Shown: positions 26,501 to 35,476, counted from the first letter of the stretch. The stretch is 64,000 nucleotides of DNA from Flavivirga aquimarina (GCF_030540835.1 NZ_JAUOEK010000184.1:490071-554070), one strand, 5' to 3'. Notes: generated by a model from the sequence alone, not told the origin. Numbers and translations are program-made.

Positions 26501-27047
26501 TGTATTTGGTGGTATTGTCGCAACCGGTAGCGCCTTTGTAATTATGATGACCATGATGGGTATTATATCACTGGCAGGTATTGTTGTAAACAACGGCGTG
26601 GTACTCTTAGATTATACACAGCTTTTAATTGACAGACAAAAAATAAAACACAATTTAGAAGACGATCAATACCTTGAAACTCCTGATTTGTTAGAAGCTA
26701 TTATAAAAGGTGGAAAAGCGCGTTTACGCCCTGTACTGTTAACAGCTATCACTACTATTTTAGGATTAATACCATTAGCAACAGGATTAAACATTAACTT
26801 CTTTACTTTGTTTAGTGAGTTCAATCCACATATTTACATGGGAGGTGATAATGTTATTTTCTGGGGGCCTCTTGCATGGACCGTTATTTACGGATTATTT
26901 GTCGCTACGTTCCTTACGCTAATTGTGGTACCAATACTGTTCTTTTTAGTAACTAAATTTAAAATGTGGTTGTATAGTAAAAGAGCAGTTAAATATTCTC
27001 AAAATGAACTACCAAAAGAAGTAGAAATCTTGAGTGTAGATAAATAA
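23517..27047 (+). CDS. RND-family efflux permease
   Basis: 1176 residues from the ATG at 23517, preferred over the ATG at 23496 that lies in the palindromic element. The N-terminal membrane helix is at about 28-46, followed by two large periplasmic loops and the remaining transmembrane bundle. The motif VDNGIVVVENVYRLMSE in TM4 contains the aspartate used for proton coupling, and GIVVNNGVVLLDY follows in TM10. It is larger than AcrB because of an extended middle region (about 515-600) with extra hydrophobic stretches. It is the last gene of the operon. Confidence 0.93.
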   Translation: MSKNKKQKNVDKEFGLSSWAINNKTTMYVLILLILFLGAGAYFSMPRENFPEIKETKIYISSVYPGNTAEDIEKLITDPIEDKLKTVSNVIEITSTSQEDYSIIIVEFDENITVEAAKQKVKDEVDSETSGEDWPTFNGAKVEPNIFDLSMSEEIPILNINISGDYPVDKLKEYGEYLEDEIESLQEIKQVDIRGAQEKEVEVAVDIYKMMAAQVSFQDIINTISNENMTMSAGNLITSGQRRTIRIIGEIDEPDELENFVVKSEKENPIYLKDIAQVSFKDEDKTTYAREFGAPVVMLDVKKRAGKNMVAAAEQIDVIIKDAIDNVFPPDLIVTVANDQSSKTIGQVDDLVNNIIFGIILVVTVLMFFLGFKNALFVGFAIPMSMFMSLMILNMLGYTMNTMILFGLIMGLGMLVDNGIVVVENVYRLMSEEGMSRIEAAKKGIGEIAFPIIISTATTVAAFIPLGLWPGVMGQFMIYFPITLSVVLGSSLFVAIFFNSVMVSQFMTTEDKDMPLKNIIKISAIVGGIGLLIMLIGGSYRGLGTLMIVTVILLWLYRLFLRGWANGFQNNILPKWERFYEKSLRAALSGRKPAFIAIGTFVLLIIAFMGFGASVGSQRTKVEFFPDNTPNQIIVYIEYPEGTDIKKTNAITKDIEERVYKIINEEAYMHGDFNFLTESAVSQVGAGAGNPQTDGGSQAEMPHRGKITATMREYKYRDGADSNVLLKKVQENLKDIYPGVAISVEKDAVGPPAGYPINLELEGNDYSELIATAEKMRDYINSKNIQGIDELKIDVNKSKPSMQVQVDRKKAGELGVTSGQVGQQLRNAIFGAKAGIYKEDGEDYDIYVRFNEENRYNTSAIFNQKITFRDPASGQIKEIPVSTVAKQNNTSGFSAIKHRDVRRVVTLYSALAPGFTDAGAIVSQIQNEMQGFTEKPATVKVDYTGQIEEQNKQMAFLMGAFFTGLGLIFFILIFQFNSVSKPGIIMLAIFLSLIGVFGGIVATGSAFVIMMTMMGIISLAGIVVNNGVVLLDYTQLLIDRQKIKHNLEDDQYLETPDLLEAIIKGGKARLRPVLLTAITTILGLIPLATGLNINFFTLFSEFNPHIYMGGDNVIFWGPLAWTVIYGLFVATFLTLIVVPILFFLVTKFKMWLYSKRAVKYSQNELPKEVEILSVDK

Positions 27048-27081
27048 AGCAAATAATTAAAAGTCTATTTGCTACTTAAAT

Positions 27082-27122
27082 AATGAGGCTGTCTAAACAA
27101 TGTTTAGGCAGCCTCATTTAAT
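27082..27122. terminator. Bidirectional intrinsic terminator
   Basis: AATGAGGCTG (27082-27091) pairs with CAGCCTCATT (27109-27118), with further inner pairing CTAAACA/TGTTTAG. It separates the convergent efflux operon and the PQQ-protein gene. Confidence 0.8.
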
Positions 27123-27123
27123 T

Positions 27124-28893
27124 TTACTCTAAACCATAAATTGCTATTTTGTAAAGCAAATCAAGGTCTGTTTCTTTAATTTTGGTATTAGCTCCCCAAG
27201 TTCTACAAGAAATATAACCTGAACCATCTCTCGGGTGAAACTTTTTCATCCAAATGCTCACCTGGTTAAACTCATTGTAAGCTAAAGGAATAATACCTCT
27301 TGAAGACACGCTGGTGCTATAGGTTTTTAGCCATTTTGGAAGTCCCCAATTTTGACCTTCCTGCGTTGTTTTACTAAAATAGATTCCGAATTCCGGTGTA
27401 CCAAACTCTATATCAAGTAATTTTGATGCTGGAATTTTAGACCGTATTTGTTTACCTAAATTGTTACGTTCAAAATAGTTAGGGATATCCCCTAACCAAA
27501 TTACTTTTCCTCCTTTTTCTAAATAGTGTCTCATTAATCCTTTTTCTGGATGTACACCAAGGACATTATGCGGAATTACCAAATATGGAAAAACAATAAC
27601 ACTCACTGCTTTATCCTCTATTCTGTTTTTGATAAATTGATAAAGATCATTTTCATTATCAATATGCCTAAATCCCTTTTTAGATAAGTAAGGTGTAATC
27701 TCTTTACTAGCCTTAGGGTTTTTTAATTTCCCTGTATTGGTATTATAAGGGTGATATACAGCTTTATAAACTTTTGTTCCTTCGTTTATAGCATATAAAT
27801 ACCCATTATCGCAGCCAAAAAATATACTTTTCGTCTCTGTATCATAAATTGGTGAAGCATAAATCTCGTCACCAATGGTATAGTCCCAAACTTTTTCACC
27901 AGTAAGTTTATTCAATCTATAAATTTTACCATCGGAAGAGGCCATATAAACGCTTGTATTAGACAACAACGCCCTTGGAAAATTATGTGAACCCGTTTTA
28001 AATTTCCATTTTTCTTCACCCGTTTTCAAGTCTAATGCACAGAAAGTATCATTTGTAGACCAATTAACATAAACAATATTATCGGAAATATTTGTTCCCA
28101 TAGCCCAGGTATTTCCATAAGTGAAATCCCATTTTTTCTTCTGTGTTTTTAAGTCTACCCCATAAGTATTTCCATCTCTTGAAGCAATAATTAATAAGTC
28201 ATTTTTAATTAATGGCTGTGCTATTATAGAACTTCTATCGAAAGTATAATCAACAGGATTATAAGTTGTTCCTTTTGTTGCAAATTTCCAATCTAATGTT
28301 CCATTTAAGTTTAAAACATAGACATAGCCATCATTACTTGGTTGATAAATTTTATTTTTATGAACTAAGGGCGTTGCTCTAATTCTGCCATTCGTTTTAA
28401 ATTTCCAGTTTAACTTTCCACTTGTAATATTAATAGCATAAAGGTTTCCATCTCCAGAGCCTATTAAAACATTATTTCCTTCAACTTTTGGAGAGGCCAT
28501 AAAGTATTTCCATCCTGCATGATTATCAAGTAAATTCTCGCCCATTTTAAACTTCCAGTTCAGACTGCCATCTTTTATATTTATAGCATATAGGTTGCGA
28601 TCTCTACTCGAAATATATAATGACGTATTTGATATTTCTGGTGAAGAAACTATAGCGCCATCAGTTTTATATTTCCAAATTAAATTCCCATTTTGCTTAT
28701 TTAATGCATATATATAACCATCTGAACTCCCAAAATAAACAACGTTACCTGAAATTACAGCTGTCCCACGAACAGAACCTTGTGTTTTAAATCGCCATTT
28801 TGTTTTTGGGTGTTCTATATCCTGAATGGCAAAGGAAAACAGGGTAAAGCTAATAAAGACAAGAAGAAAGCAGCCTACTATTTTTTGATTCAT
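27124..28893 (-). CDS. Secreted PQQ-like beta-propeller protein with extra C-terminal domain
   Basis: 589 residues. A signal peptide (about 1-22) precedes a propeller of PQQ-like repeats (30-390) with units of the form VYFGSSDGYIYALN and NWKFKTNG. Residues 390-589 are a different alpha/beta domain (AVSVIVFPYLVIPHNVLG, GGKVIWLGDIP) that resembles a class I glutamine-amidotransferase-like fold, a tentative call. No PQQ-dehydrogenase active-site set was seen, so a scaffold or binding role is more likely than oxidation. It is 26 bp downstream of the next gene on the same strand. Confidence 0.8.
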   Translation of the reverse strand: MNQKIVGCFLLVFISFTLFSFAIQDIEHPKTKWRFKTQGSVRGTAVISGNVVYFGSSDGYIYALNKQNGNLIWKYKTDGAIVSSPEISNTSLYISSRDRNLYAINIKDGSLNWKFKMGENLLDNHAGWKYFMASPKVEGNNVLIGSGDGNLYAINITSGKLNWKFKTNGRIRATPLVHKNKIYQPSNDGYVYVLNLNGTLDWKFATKGTTYNPVDYTFDRSSIIAQPLIKNDLLIIASRDGNTYGVDLKTQKKKWDFTYGNTWAMGTNISDNIVYVNWSTNDTFCALDLKTGEEKWKFKTGSHNFPRALLSNTSVYMASSDGKIYRLNKLTGEKVWDYTIGDEIYASPIYDTETKSIFFGCDNGYLYAINEGTKVYKAVYHPYNTNTGKLKNPKASKEITPYLSKKGFRHIDNENDLYQFIKNRIEDKAVSVIVFPYLVIPHNVLGVHPEKGLMRHYLEKGGKVIWLGDIPNYFERNNLGKQIRSKIPASKLLDIEFGTPEFGIYFSKTTQEGQNWGLPKWLKTYSTSVSSRGIIPLAYNEFNQVSIWMKKFHPRDGSGYISCRTWGANTKIKETDLDLLYKIAIYGLE

Positions 28894-28919
28894 TATTATG
28901 AATTTGACTTAAAATGAGG

Positions 28920-30206
28920 CTATTTTATTCGCTTTTGAATTTTCTTTATCGCACGTTCTATAGACTTATCGGGTTCAATAATATTATGCGATCCCCAGAA
29001 ATTAGGGTCTGAAAAACCTATAGAATAATCGGTCATTACAACTGATGATTTGATACGATCTTTATATTTTGGCATTTCTTGTGTTTTATTTGTTTTCCAA
29101 TCGGTAACAGCCATTTCGCAAGACATACTATAGTTAGAATTGAATAATTTATTCTTCCAATTCACTTTAAAATCTAAATCGAGGTTACTATATCCGTAAT
29201 ACCACTTTTTATTTTTTTCAATATAATTTACTTGATAGGTTGCTTTTGTCGGTACTACAATTGCTCGAGATGGTTTATGTTTTGTAAACCAACCTATGGC
29301 TTTATCTTTACTAGTAATATTAAGTGAATATGTGGCACGGGTTAAAATTTTGTTTTCATAATCAATAAATAGTTTCCCTTCATAAAGCAGGTCTTTAACA
29401 GATTCTTTTTGTTTAAAATTAATAACATGAACAAGCATATTATCCATTTTTGTTGTATGACTGAAACTAAAATTATAGCTTAGCATAGTCTCTTTTGTAA
29501 AAATATATTTAGGATATTTCATCATGTCTACAAAAAGGGTGTTAAATGGCCCTCCTTGTAATTTAAACACCAGTGTATCTAACCTTGTATAGTTTGTGTT
29601 TTTTCTGGTTTTGTAAAACTTTAAAATATCTTTATCATTTGAACTATAAGGTGCTTTGTAAATATTGACTATCGCTTCAGAGAGCGACACATTTTTTTTT
29701 CTTTGTTTAATAGTTTCTCTATAAAAAGCGGTCATTACCACATGATCATCCGAATAATTTTCACCTTTTTTTTGAAATACTGCTTTTACCAATTCTTCTG
29801 CATTTTTTAAGCTTTCTATATTTACATCGGCAAGTTGTGTTGTTGTAGGTGTTAAATATATTTTATTGTCACCTTCGTTTAATTGTGATAATGGAATGGT
29901 TTTATCTGTATAACCTAAAAAAGATATTACTAGGCTTTTATCTAATAGGTTCTTATCTACTTTCAATAAAAACTCCCCTTCTGCATTAGTTATCGTATTC
30001 ACATTAGTATCTTCTAAAAAAATATGAGCAGATACCAAAGGCGTTTGTGTTTTGCTATCAATAACTTTACCCTTAAATTCTTTATATGATGTAGTTACAT
30101 TGGTTTCGGTTTGCAAGAAGCTAAACGCTTCAACCTGTGTAGTTATTGAAATGAAAATAAGAGCTATTAGCCTTGAAATGTTTTTTACTTTAAATAGTAA
30201 TTTCAT
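28920..30206 (-). CDS. Secreted protein with N-terminal carboxypeptidase-regulatory-like domain
   Basis: 428 residues. A signal peptide (about 1-28, ending QVEAF) precedes a carboxypeptidase-regulatory-like domain (about 40-120, GKVIDSKTQTPLVSAHIFLEDTNVNTITNAEGEF). The following 300 residues are beta-rich and unassigned. The first domain is the one seen at the N-terminus of TonB receptors, but no plug or barrel follows. It precedes the PQQ-like gene by 26 bp, and the two probably form one surface-associated unit. Confidence 0.75.
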   Translation of the reverse strand: MKLLFKVKNISRLIALIFISITTQVEAFSFLQTETNVTTSYKEFKGKVIDSKTQTPLVSAHIFLEDTNVNTITNAEGEFLLKVDKNLLDKSLVISFLGYTDKTIPLSQLNEGDNKIYLTPTTTQLADVNIESLKNAEELVKAVFQKKGENYSDDHVVMTAFYRETIKQRKKNVSLSEAIVNIYKAPYSSNDKDILKFYKTRKNTNYTRLDTLVFKLQGGPFNTLFVDMMKYPKYIFTKETMLSYNFSFSHTTKMDNMLVHVINFKQKESVKDLLYEGKLFIDYENKILTRATYSLNITSKDKAIGWFTKHKPSRAIVVPTKATYQVNYIEKNKKWYYGYSNLDLDFKVNWKNKLFNSNYSMSCEMAVTDWKTNKTQEMPKYKDRIKSSVVMTDYSIGFSDPNFWGSHNIIEPDKSIERAIKKIQKRIK

Positions 30207-30328
30207 GATATTATTTTTTTATGTGTTCAGTAAATTAATGGAGATAAGCATATAAAAATGTCCTGTTTCATGAAACAGGACTATTTTTACGGTTATTTTT
30301 TAAGAAAATTAATACAAAAAGATACTCT

Positions 30329-31438
30329 TTATCTAAGACCTTTTTTATATTGTGTAGGAGTTGTTTGCGTATGCTTTTTAAAAGCAAAGTTAAAAGCACT
30401 TTTAGAGTTAAAGCCAGATTCGTATACAATTTCTAATATTGTTTTTCCAGAATCTTTACTTTGTTCAATTAATTTTTTAGCTTCTTCAATTCTAAATACA
30501 TTAACATAATCTTGAAAAGTAGCATTATAATGGCTATTAATAAATTGTGATAATAGGCGTTCCTTTATGTTTAATTCCGAAGCTAACTCAGATAATGTTA
30601 AACCAAATTGCAAAAAAGGTTTTTGCGTATTCATATGTTGCTCTAACTGTATATTTAAATTAGAATATTCATCTTGGCTTAATGATGGCGATTTTGGTTT
30701 TTTAAATACTTCACCAAAATGAGAACTTAATAATGCCTTACCTAATATAATTGAGAAGTATATTAAAAACAATAATGACGATATGTATATATAAAGAAAT
30801 ATATTTTTGATTTTAGTGTATACAAATATGTATACCACCAAATTATTACACAAACACACTATAAAATAGCCATAAATTATAAACTTATTCCACTTTATTT
30901 TAGATAGAAATTTACGTGTTTTTAAAGTATTTGTTTTAGCAAATTTTTCAATAGATACTATAGATATTACATTGTATATAAAAACTTGAAAGCCTACAAA
31001 AGCTGCAAATATCTTTTTATAGACATTGCTAAGTATTTCTTTAGAGACAAGCAGTTCTCTTTTTTCTTCTATAGAATAAAAATGAAAGTTGAAGACAAAG
31101 TATATACTTAAGAGAATAAGGGGTAAATAATGAATTACGTACTTTGCTTTAAAGCGAAAATCAGTAGTTATTTCCGACTTAATATACAAATACATAGAAG
31201 GTCCCCAAACAGTAAAAAAAGGTAAAGCTATGTACGCTAAATAAGGAAAATCAATATAACTGAAGTTCGAATTTCTCAAGCAGAACTCATCAAATGAGTA
31301 TAAAATTTGAGCAAAAAGAAAGAAAGCGATTAATCTATTAGATATTATGTGTCTACCTTTAAATAATAATACAATAATTAGCAGTAATTGAACAAATACT
31401 AGAAGTATATGGATAATATCGTAGAAGCTAAAATTCAA
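30329..31438 (-). CDS. Membrane-embedded AraC-family transcriptional regulator
   Basis: 369 residues. Seven or so hydrophobic helices fill the first 235 residues, followed by a cytoplasmic AraC-type double HTH (about 265-369): LTLSELASELNIKERLLSQFIN and SGKTILEIVYESGFNSKSAFNFAFKKHTQTTPTQYKK. Such regulators are common in flavobacteria. It lies upstream of the surface-protein pair on the same strand and may respond to an envelope signal and control them, an inference from position only. Confidence 0.88.
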   Translation of the reverse strand: MNFSFYDIIHILLVFVQLLLIIVLLFKGRHIISNRLIAFFLFAQILYSFDEFCLRNSNFSYIDFPYLAYIALPFFTVWGPSMYLYIKSEITTDFRFKAKYVIHYLPLILLSIYFVFNFHFYSIEEKRELLVSKEILSNVYKKIFAAFVGFQVFIYNVISIVSIEKFAKTNTLKTRKFLSKIKWNKFIIYGYFIVCLCNNLVVYIFVYTKIKNIFLYIYISSLLFLIYFSIILGKALLSSHFGEVFKKPKSPSLSQDEYSNLNIQLEQHMNTQKPFLQFGLTLSELASELNIKERLLSQFINSHYNATFQDYVNVFRIEEAKKLIEQSKDSGKTILEIVYESGFNSKSAFNFAFKKHTQTTPTQYKKGLR

Positions 31439-31526
31439 TTTTATAAAGTAATATTAAGTTATTCTTTTTGTAAAAATATCAATTTTGTTTATACTATAAA
31501 TTGGATCCAATTAGATATAAATAAAC

Positions 31527-31556
31527 AATCCCCATTTTAAACAAAAACGGGGATTT
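31527..31556 (-). terminator. Intrinsic terminator of the PiT gene
   Basis: AATCCCC (31527-31533) and GGGGATT (31549-31555) arms with an AT-rich extension pair. On the minus strand the hairpin is followed by GTTTATTT. Confidence 0.55.
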
Positions 31557-31578
31557 TATATTGAATTTATACTTATTT

Positions 31579-33861
31579 TCACTCCTCTTCATCTGTGGGA
31601 ATCGTCGCAGGTTCCACCGAGGCATCATGTGCGTTATGATATTCTTGTAAAAGATTCATAGTTGCTGTAAGTAAATCTTTGGTTTCTAAAAGAAGACTAA
31701 AATATAAGGTTGTATTTTTTGGGCTAGACTCTTCTGTTCTAGTACGTTCTACCTGCCTTTGTATTTTTTCAGTGACTAAATCGAAAACATCTTTTTTATT
31801 ATTTAAAATAGCACCTATTTGTTCGAAAGATCGCGAATCAAAAGCTTTTTTGGTTCTATTAAATAACGACTCAAGATCTTGATCAATTTGTTTAAGTTCT
31901 TTAATTTGGTTGAACTTTAATTTCTTGTGATTATTATTTACATGTTTATGACTTACTTTAGAAACATACTCTAATGATTGTGTCATGTCTTGTAAATATC
32001 CTAATATATTAATATAGAAATTACTTGCTCCTAAACTCGATTCATCTAAATTCTTAATAAAATAAAAGATATTGTCACGCAATTCATCAATTTCATTAGA
32101 TAGTTTTACGATGTTTTTCTTATTCTTTTTTAATAGAATTAAATCTTGTTTAGCTAAACCATTTATCGCACTGGAATAAATTTTATTCCCACGTTTTACA
32201 ACATTGGCTATATTATTTGCACTTTCATGAATAACCCCTTGAATAGAACTACTTTCGGCTTGTGTAAGGCTATCTTCATCAATAACTTTTTTCGACCCTT
32301 TTTTGTGTGATAAGTAATTTCTAACCAATAGAATAATCGTTAATAATAACAAAATAGGTGTCATCACACTAGGATTCCACTTAATTAAAAAGACAACAGT
32401 TCCTGCAGCTATAAAAGCACCAATTGCAGTACCAAACCATCCGCCTATAACATTTAGAACACCTGCAACTCTGTACACTGCACTTTCTCTTCCCCAGGCA
32501 CGATCTGCAAAGGATGTACCCATGGCTACCATAAATGTTACATAAGTTGTAGATAATGGCAACTTCATTGATGTTGCAATAGCAATTAAGACACCCGCAA
32601 CCATTAGGTTTACAGAAGCTCTAATCATATCAAAAGCAGGAGCATTAACACTTTGGTCTTTAGTTAATGCTATTGTATCTGGTTTTTCAAAACTCTTACC
32701 TATTTTTTCTTGAGTAGATACAGGCATAATATTGCTGAATAAATCAGATATCCAAGTTGATGCTTTTACAACACTTCTTGATAATATATTCGGTTCAAAC
32801 TTTTCGTGTGTTTCTCCTTGACGAGATAAACTTATTTCAGTTTCTGCTACTGTTTTGGCTTTTTTGGAAAACCATAAGGTTAATACCATGATACCTCCAG
32901 CAATGAACAGTAGTAATGGTTCAGCTGGAACTTTTTTGTCAAGCACTTCCATTGAGAACAAAGATGCATCAATACCAGAAGCAGTCCAAGCTTCATAAGA
33001 ATGATAAGCTGCCATAGGTACACCAATAAAGTTTACTAAATCATTACCAGAAAAAGCGAGTGCTAAACCAAAAGTTCCCACAGCAATTACAACAAGTAAA
33101 ATCGTTTTTTTGAATACCTTTTGGAATCCGAATGAAAATAAAGTCCAAAAAATTAAACTTGCAAGTATGATAAGAAATTCGTTTCCATCAAGAAGACCTT
33201 TAAGATCTTTATAATAGGGTGTTCCTTTTAATCCTTTTAAAAAGATAAAATAGGTGATGGCTGCTAAAGAAATACCTCCAAATATGGCTCCGAAATTTTT
33301 TATTTTCTTTTCATAATGAAAAGTAAAAACTAAACGAGAAATCCATTGTACAATAGCTCCAACGGTAAAAGCTATAAACACCGACATTATTATACCACGA
33401 ATAATTTCTAAAGCTTTCTTTGTATTTATATAATCTCCCAGATTAGCAAAAGTTTGAGAATCTGAAGCACTAATTTTTATTAATGACATAACTACAGCTG
33501 CACCTAATAAATTGAACACTATAGAAACTGTTGTAGATGTTGGCAATCCTAATGTGTTAAAGAAATCTAACAGTAATATGTCCGTAATCATCACCGCCAT
33601 AAAAATATACATGATTTCTTCAAAATTAAACATAGCTGGCACGAAGATTCCTTTACGTGCAACTTCCATCATGCCACTAGAAAATACGGCTCCAATAAAA
33701 ATACCTAAACTTGCAACTATCATAATAGTTCGTAAAGAAATAGCTTTAGAGCCAATAGCAGAGTTCAGGAAATTTATGGCATCGTTACTCACACCAACTA
33801 CAATATCAGCAACTGCTAAAACTGTAATAGCAATAAGCATTAGTAAATAAATATTGTCCAT
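31579..33861 (-). CDS. PiT-family inorganic phosphate transporter with PhoU-like tail
   Basis: 760 residues. Two homologous membrane halves carry the PiT signatures, VVGVSNDAINFLNSAIGSKA near the N-terminus and the repeat-like GNDLVNFIGVPMAAYHSYE region. The final 220 residues are long charged helices (SNEIDELRDNIFYFIKNLDESSLGA), a PhoU-like cytoplasmic domain found fused to PiT in Bacteroidota. It imports phosphate with a cation. Its promoter has a -7 box ATATTTGC and paired TAACAT half-sites 11 bp apart, a likely PhoB site. The porin gene lies upstream on the same strand. Confidence 0.92.
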   Translation of the reverse strand: MDNIYLLMLIAITVLAVADIVVGVSNDAINFLNSAIGSKAISLRTIMIVASLGIFIGAVFSSGMMEVARKGIFVPAMFNFEEIMYIFMAVMITDILLLDFFNTLGLPTSTTVSIVFNLLGAAVVMSLIKISASDSQTFANLGDYINTKKALEIIRGIIMSVFIAFTVGAIVQWISRLVFTFHYEKKIKNFGAIFGGISLAAITYFIFLKGLKGTPYYKDLKGLLDGNEFLIILASLIFWTLFSFGFQKVFKKTILLVVIAVGTFGLALAFSGNDLVNFIGVPMAAYHSYEAWTASGIDASLFSMEVLDKKVPAEPLLLFIAGGIMVLTLWFSKKAKTVAETEISLSRQGETHEKFEPNILSRSVVKASTWISDLFSNIMPVSTQEKIGKSFEKPDTIALTKDQSVNAPAFDMIRASVNLMVAGVLIAIATSMKLPLSTTYVTFMVAMGTSFADRAWGRESAVYRVAGVLNVIGGWFGTAIGAFIAAGTVVFLIKWNPSVMTPILLLLTIILLVRNYLSHKKGSKKVIDEDSLTQAESSSIQGVIHESANNIANVVKRGNKIYSSAINGLAKQDLILLKKNKKNIVKLSNEIDELRDNIFYFIKNLDESSLGASNFYINILGYLQDMTQSLEYVSKVSHKHVNNNHKKLKFNQIKELKQIDQDLESLFNRTKKAFDSRSFEQIGAILNNKKDVFDLVTEKIQRQVERTRTEESSPKNTTLYFSLLLETKDLLTATMNLLQEYHNAHDASVEPATIPTDEEE

Positions 33862-33882
33862 AATTTAATTTTAATAAGTTTG

Positions 33883-33926
33883 CAAATATCTTAAGTGTTT
33901 CCTAGTAATATGTTACGTAAATGTTA
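33883..33926 (-). promoter_or_regulatory. Pho-type promoter of the PiT gene
   Basis: On the minus strand, TAACATTTACGTAACAT (33926-33910) has two half-sites with 11-bp spacing. The -7 box GATATTTG (33890-33883) lies 19 bp further on. It sits in the gap after the porin stop codon. Confidence 0.6.
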
Positions 33927-33930
33927 TGTT

Positions 33931-35121
33931 TTAAAAATGAATATCAACTTGTAATCGCCACATTAGCTCATTATTTCCATCTTTTACTTCTAAATGGCTA
34001 ATATCTGTTTGTACTTTTAAACTGTGACCAACAACATATTTTGATAGCCCTAATGTGTATTGGGTTTCTGGGGTTTTACCTGTTACAACCTCATCTAATT
34101 TAATATTTGTATAACGACCAGAGATTTCCCAATCATTCTTTAATAAGAATCCCGTTTGTAGGTTTATACCTTTACCAACTTGAACCACATCTCCTGTTAA
34201 AGTACCATCTGAATTTTTTGCAAAAGGATCGTCTGCATCTCTTTCGGAATATTCTGCCATAAACGAAAACCCGCTATATTTAAACATAGCGTCTATAAAA
34301 AGTGTATTAATGTTAGTTTCGAAAAAACCAGTATCAGTAACCATATAATCCCCTTGGTTGCTTCTGTTTTTAACAGCATTATTGTTATGGTCGTAACTTA
34401 CAGCTAATGATAATTTTGGTGTTTCTTCTCTTTTTAAATCAGAACCTTTATAATCACCTTTGCTTATAAAACTTCCAAAAGGGAATAATTCAATTCGTCC
34501 GGTATATTGATAACCACCAAGGTTTCCTGTAGTTATGTTTCTGCCTTCTCCTTGAGCAAATGAAAATATTTCTTTTACTAAAAATGTATCTGAAATATTA
34601 AAATGATGCCTTAACTGGAAACCAAAATCACGATCAATAGTAAATCGGCTGTTTAACAATGAACGATCAACTTGTTGTAAATTTGCTGAAGATATAACAC
34701 GTTCTCTATTACCTGGAAGTTTTGTTTGTCCAAACCAAAGTACAAAATTTTGATGGAAATTCCACATTAAAACCGCATCTAAGATATATCTTGGAGCATT
34801 ATGTGTAAATTCTGATGCTCCAGATTGATCTCTATTAGATAACCCTAATTCAATTTTATATTTTAATTTCGGACTATAAGCGAAACCATCAAATTTTAAA
34901 CGTGCTCTTCGAGTTAAAAAACTGGTTTCGTTATCTTCGCCATCTTCCCAAGTTGAAGTTCCTAATAGTTGAGCTCTTAACCCTACTTTCATAGTCCACG
35001 AACTATCTTTACCTACTAGATTGAAAAGCCCTTTTCCGAATTTTGGTGATTTGGTTTCTTGAGCATTTACAAAGATAAGCCCAAATAAAGTTACAGCAAT
35101 TAGTGTAATTTTAAGTTTCAT
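33931..35121 (-). CDS. Phosphate-selective porin O/P-like outer-membrane channel
   Basis: 396 residues from the ATG at 35121. A start 27 bp upstream is rejected because it would lie in the leader just after the -7 box. A signal peptide (1-20, ending FVNAQ) is followed by a 16-strand-type barrel ending in phenylalanine (LQVDIHF). The order of motifs (WTMKVGLRAQL, RRARLKFDGFAYSPKLKYKIELGLSN, VLWFGQTKLPGNRERV) matches the OprP/OprO family. Together with the PiT gene downstream it forms a phosphate-uptake pair. Confidence 0.9.
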   Translation of the reverse strand: MKLKITLIAVTLFGLIFVNAQETKSPKFGKGLFNLVGKDSSWTMKVGLRAQLLGTSTWEDGEDNETSFLTRRARLKFDGFAYSPKLKYKIELGLSNRDQSGASEFTHNAPRYILDAVLMWNFHQNFVLWFGQTKLPGNRERVISSANLQQVDRSLLNSRFTIDRDFGFQLRHHFNISDTFLVKEIFSFAQGEGRNITTGNLGGYQYTGRIELFPFGSFISKGDYKGSDLKREETPKLSLAVSYDHNNNAVKNRSNQGDYMVTDTGFFETNINTLFIDAMFKYSGFSFMAEYSERDADDPFAKNSDGTLTGDVVQVGKGINLQTGFLLKNDWEISGRYTNIKLDEVVTGKTPETQYTLGLSKYVVGHSLKVQTDISHLEVKDGNNELMWRLQVDIHF

Positions 35122-35145
35122 TGTATTTATTAGTTTTTGTCGCTG

Positions 35146-35178
35146 CAAAGAACTAAAATCAATGTTAACTTAATGTTT
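35146..35178 (-). promoter_or_regulatory. Pho-type promoter of the porin gene
   Basis: On the minus strand, AAACATTAAGTTAACAT (35178-35162) has half-sites 11 bp apart. The -7 box GTTCTTTG (35153-35146), followed by C, lies after a gap of 8 bp. The same gap is found at the promoters at 41195, 38292 and 35307. Confidence 0.65.
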
Positions 35179-35197
35179 CCAAATGATTAATTTAAAG

Positions 35198-35300
35198 ACA
35201 AAAAAGCTGCCTTGGCCTAAGGCAGCCTGATTAGAAATCATGATAATGTAGTCGACAAAAACTAATAGATTATATGAAATACTAATTGTTTAGTCTTAAG
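35198..35300 (-). ncRNA. Candidate Pho-regulated small RNA
   Basis: On the minus strand a promoter (-7 GAGATTTG at 35314-35307 with TGACAT/TTACTT half-sites upstream) leads to no gene. About 75-100 nt later a stem GCTGCC/GGCAGC with extra pairing (35206-35226) is followed by a run of T, a clean intrinsic terminator. The only ATG in between opens a frame through the terminator, so a peptide is unlikely. It lies between the porin and the MORN-like gene. Expression has not been shown. Confidence 0.55.
35202..35227 (-). terminator. Intrinsic terminator of the candidate small RNA
   Basis: GCTGCCTT/AAGGCAGC stem with GGCC at the centre. T residues follow on the minus strand only, so it does not act as a plus-strand terminator. 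Confidence 0.7.
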
Positions 35301-35306
35301 ACTGTG

Positions 35307-35339
35307 CAAATCTCTTGGTTTAAAGTAACTTGAATGTCA
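35307..35339 (-). promoter_or_regulatory. Pho-type promoter of the candidate small RNA
   Basis: On the minus strand, TGACATTCAAGTTACTT (35339-35323) has two half-sites 11 bp apart, then an 8-bp gap, then the -7 box GAGATTTG (35314-35307) followed by C. The geometry equals that of the porin and TonB-receptor promoters. Confidence 0.5.
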
Positions 35340-35420
35340 CTAGAATATTAAGTAATTATTAAGATTCCAATGTTAAGTTTTAATATTTAAACACTTGATT
35401 ATAAGATGATTAATCATTCA

Positions 35421-35476
35421 ATGTTAATTTAATGTTATGAGAAGGTTGATTTAATGTTACTTAATTTGTATATTTG
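35421..35476 (+). promoter_or_regulatory. Promoter and ATGTTA half-site array upstream of the MORN-like gene
   Basis: ATGTTA occurs at 35421, 35432 and 35454, all on an 11-bp grid, with a weaker AGGTTG at 35443. A promoter TTG (35446-35448)-N20-TATATTTG (35469-35476) fits the start at 35502. The half-sites are in the reverse orientation relative to this gene, so whether they serve it is unclear. Confidence 0.5.
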
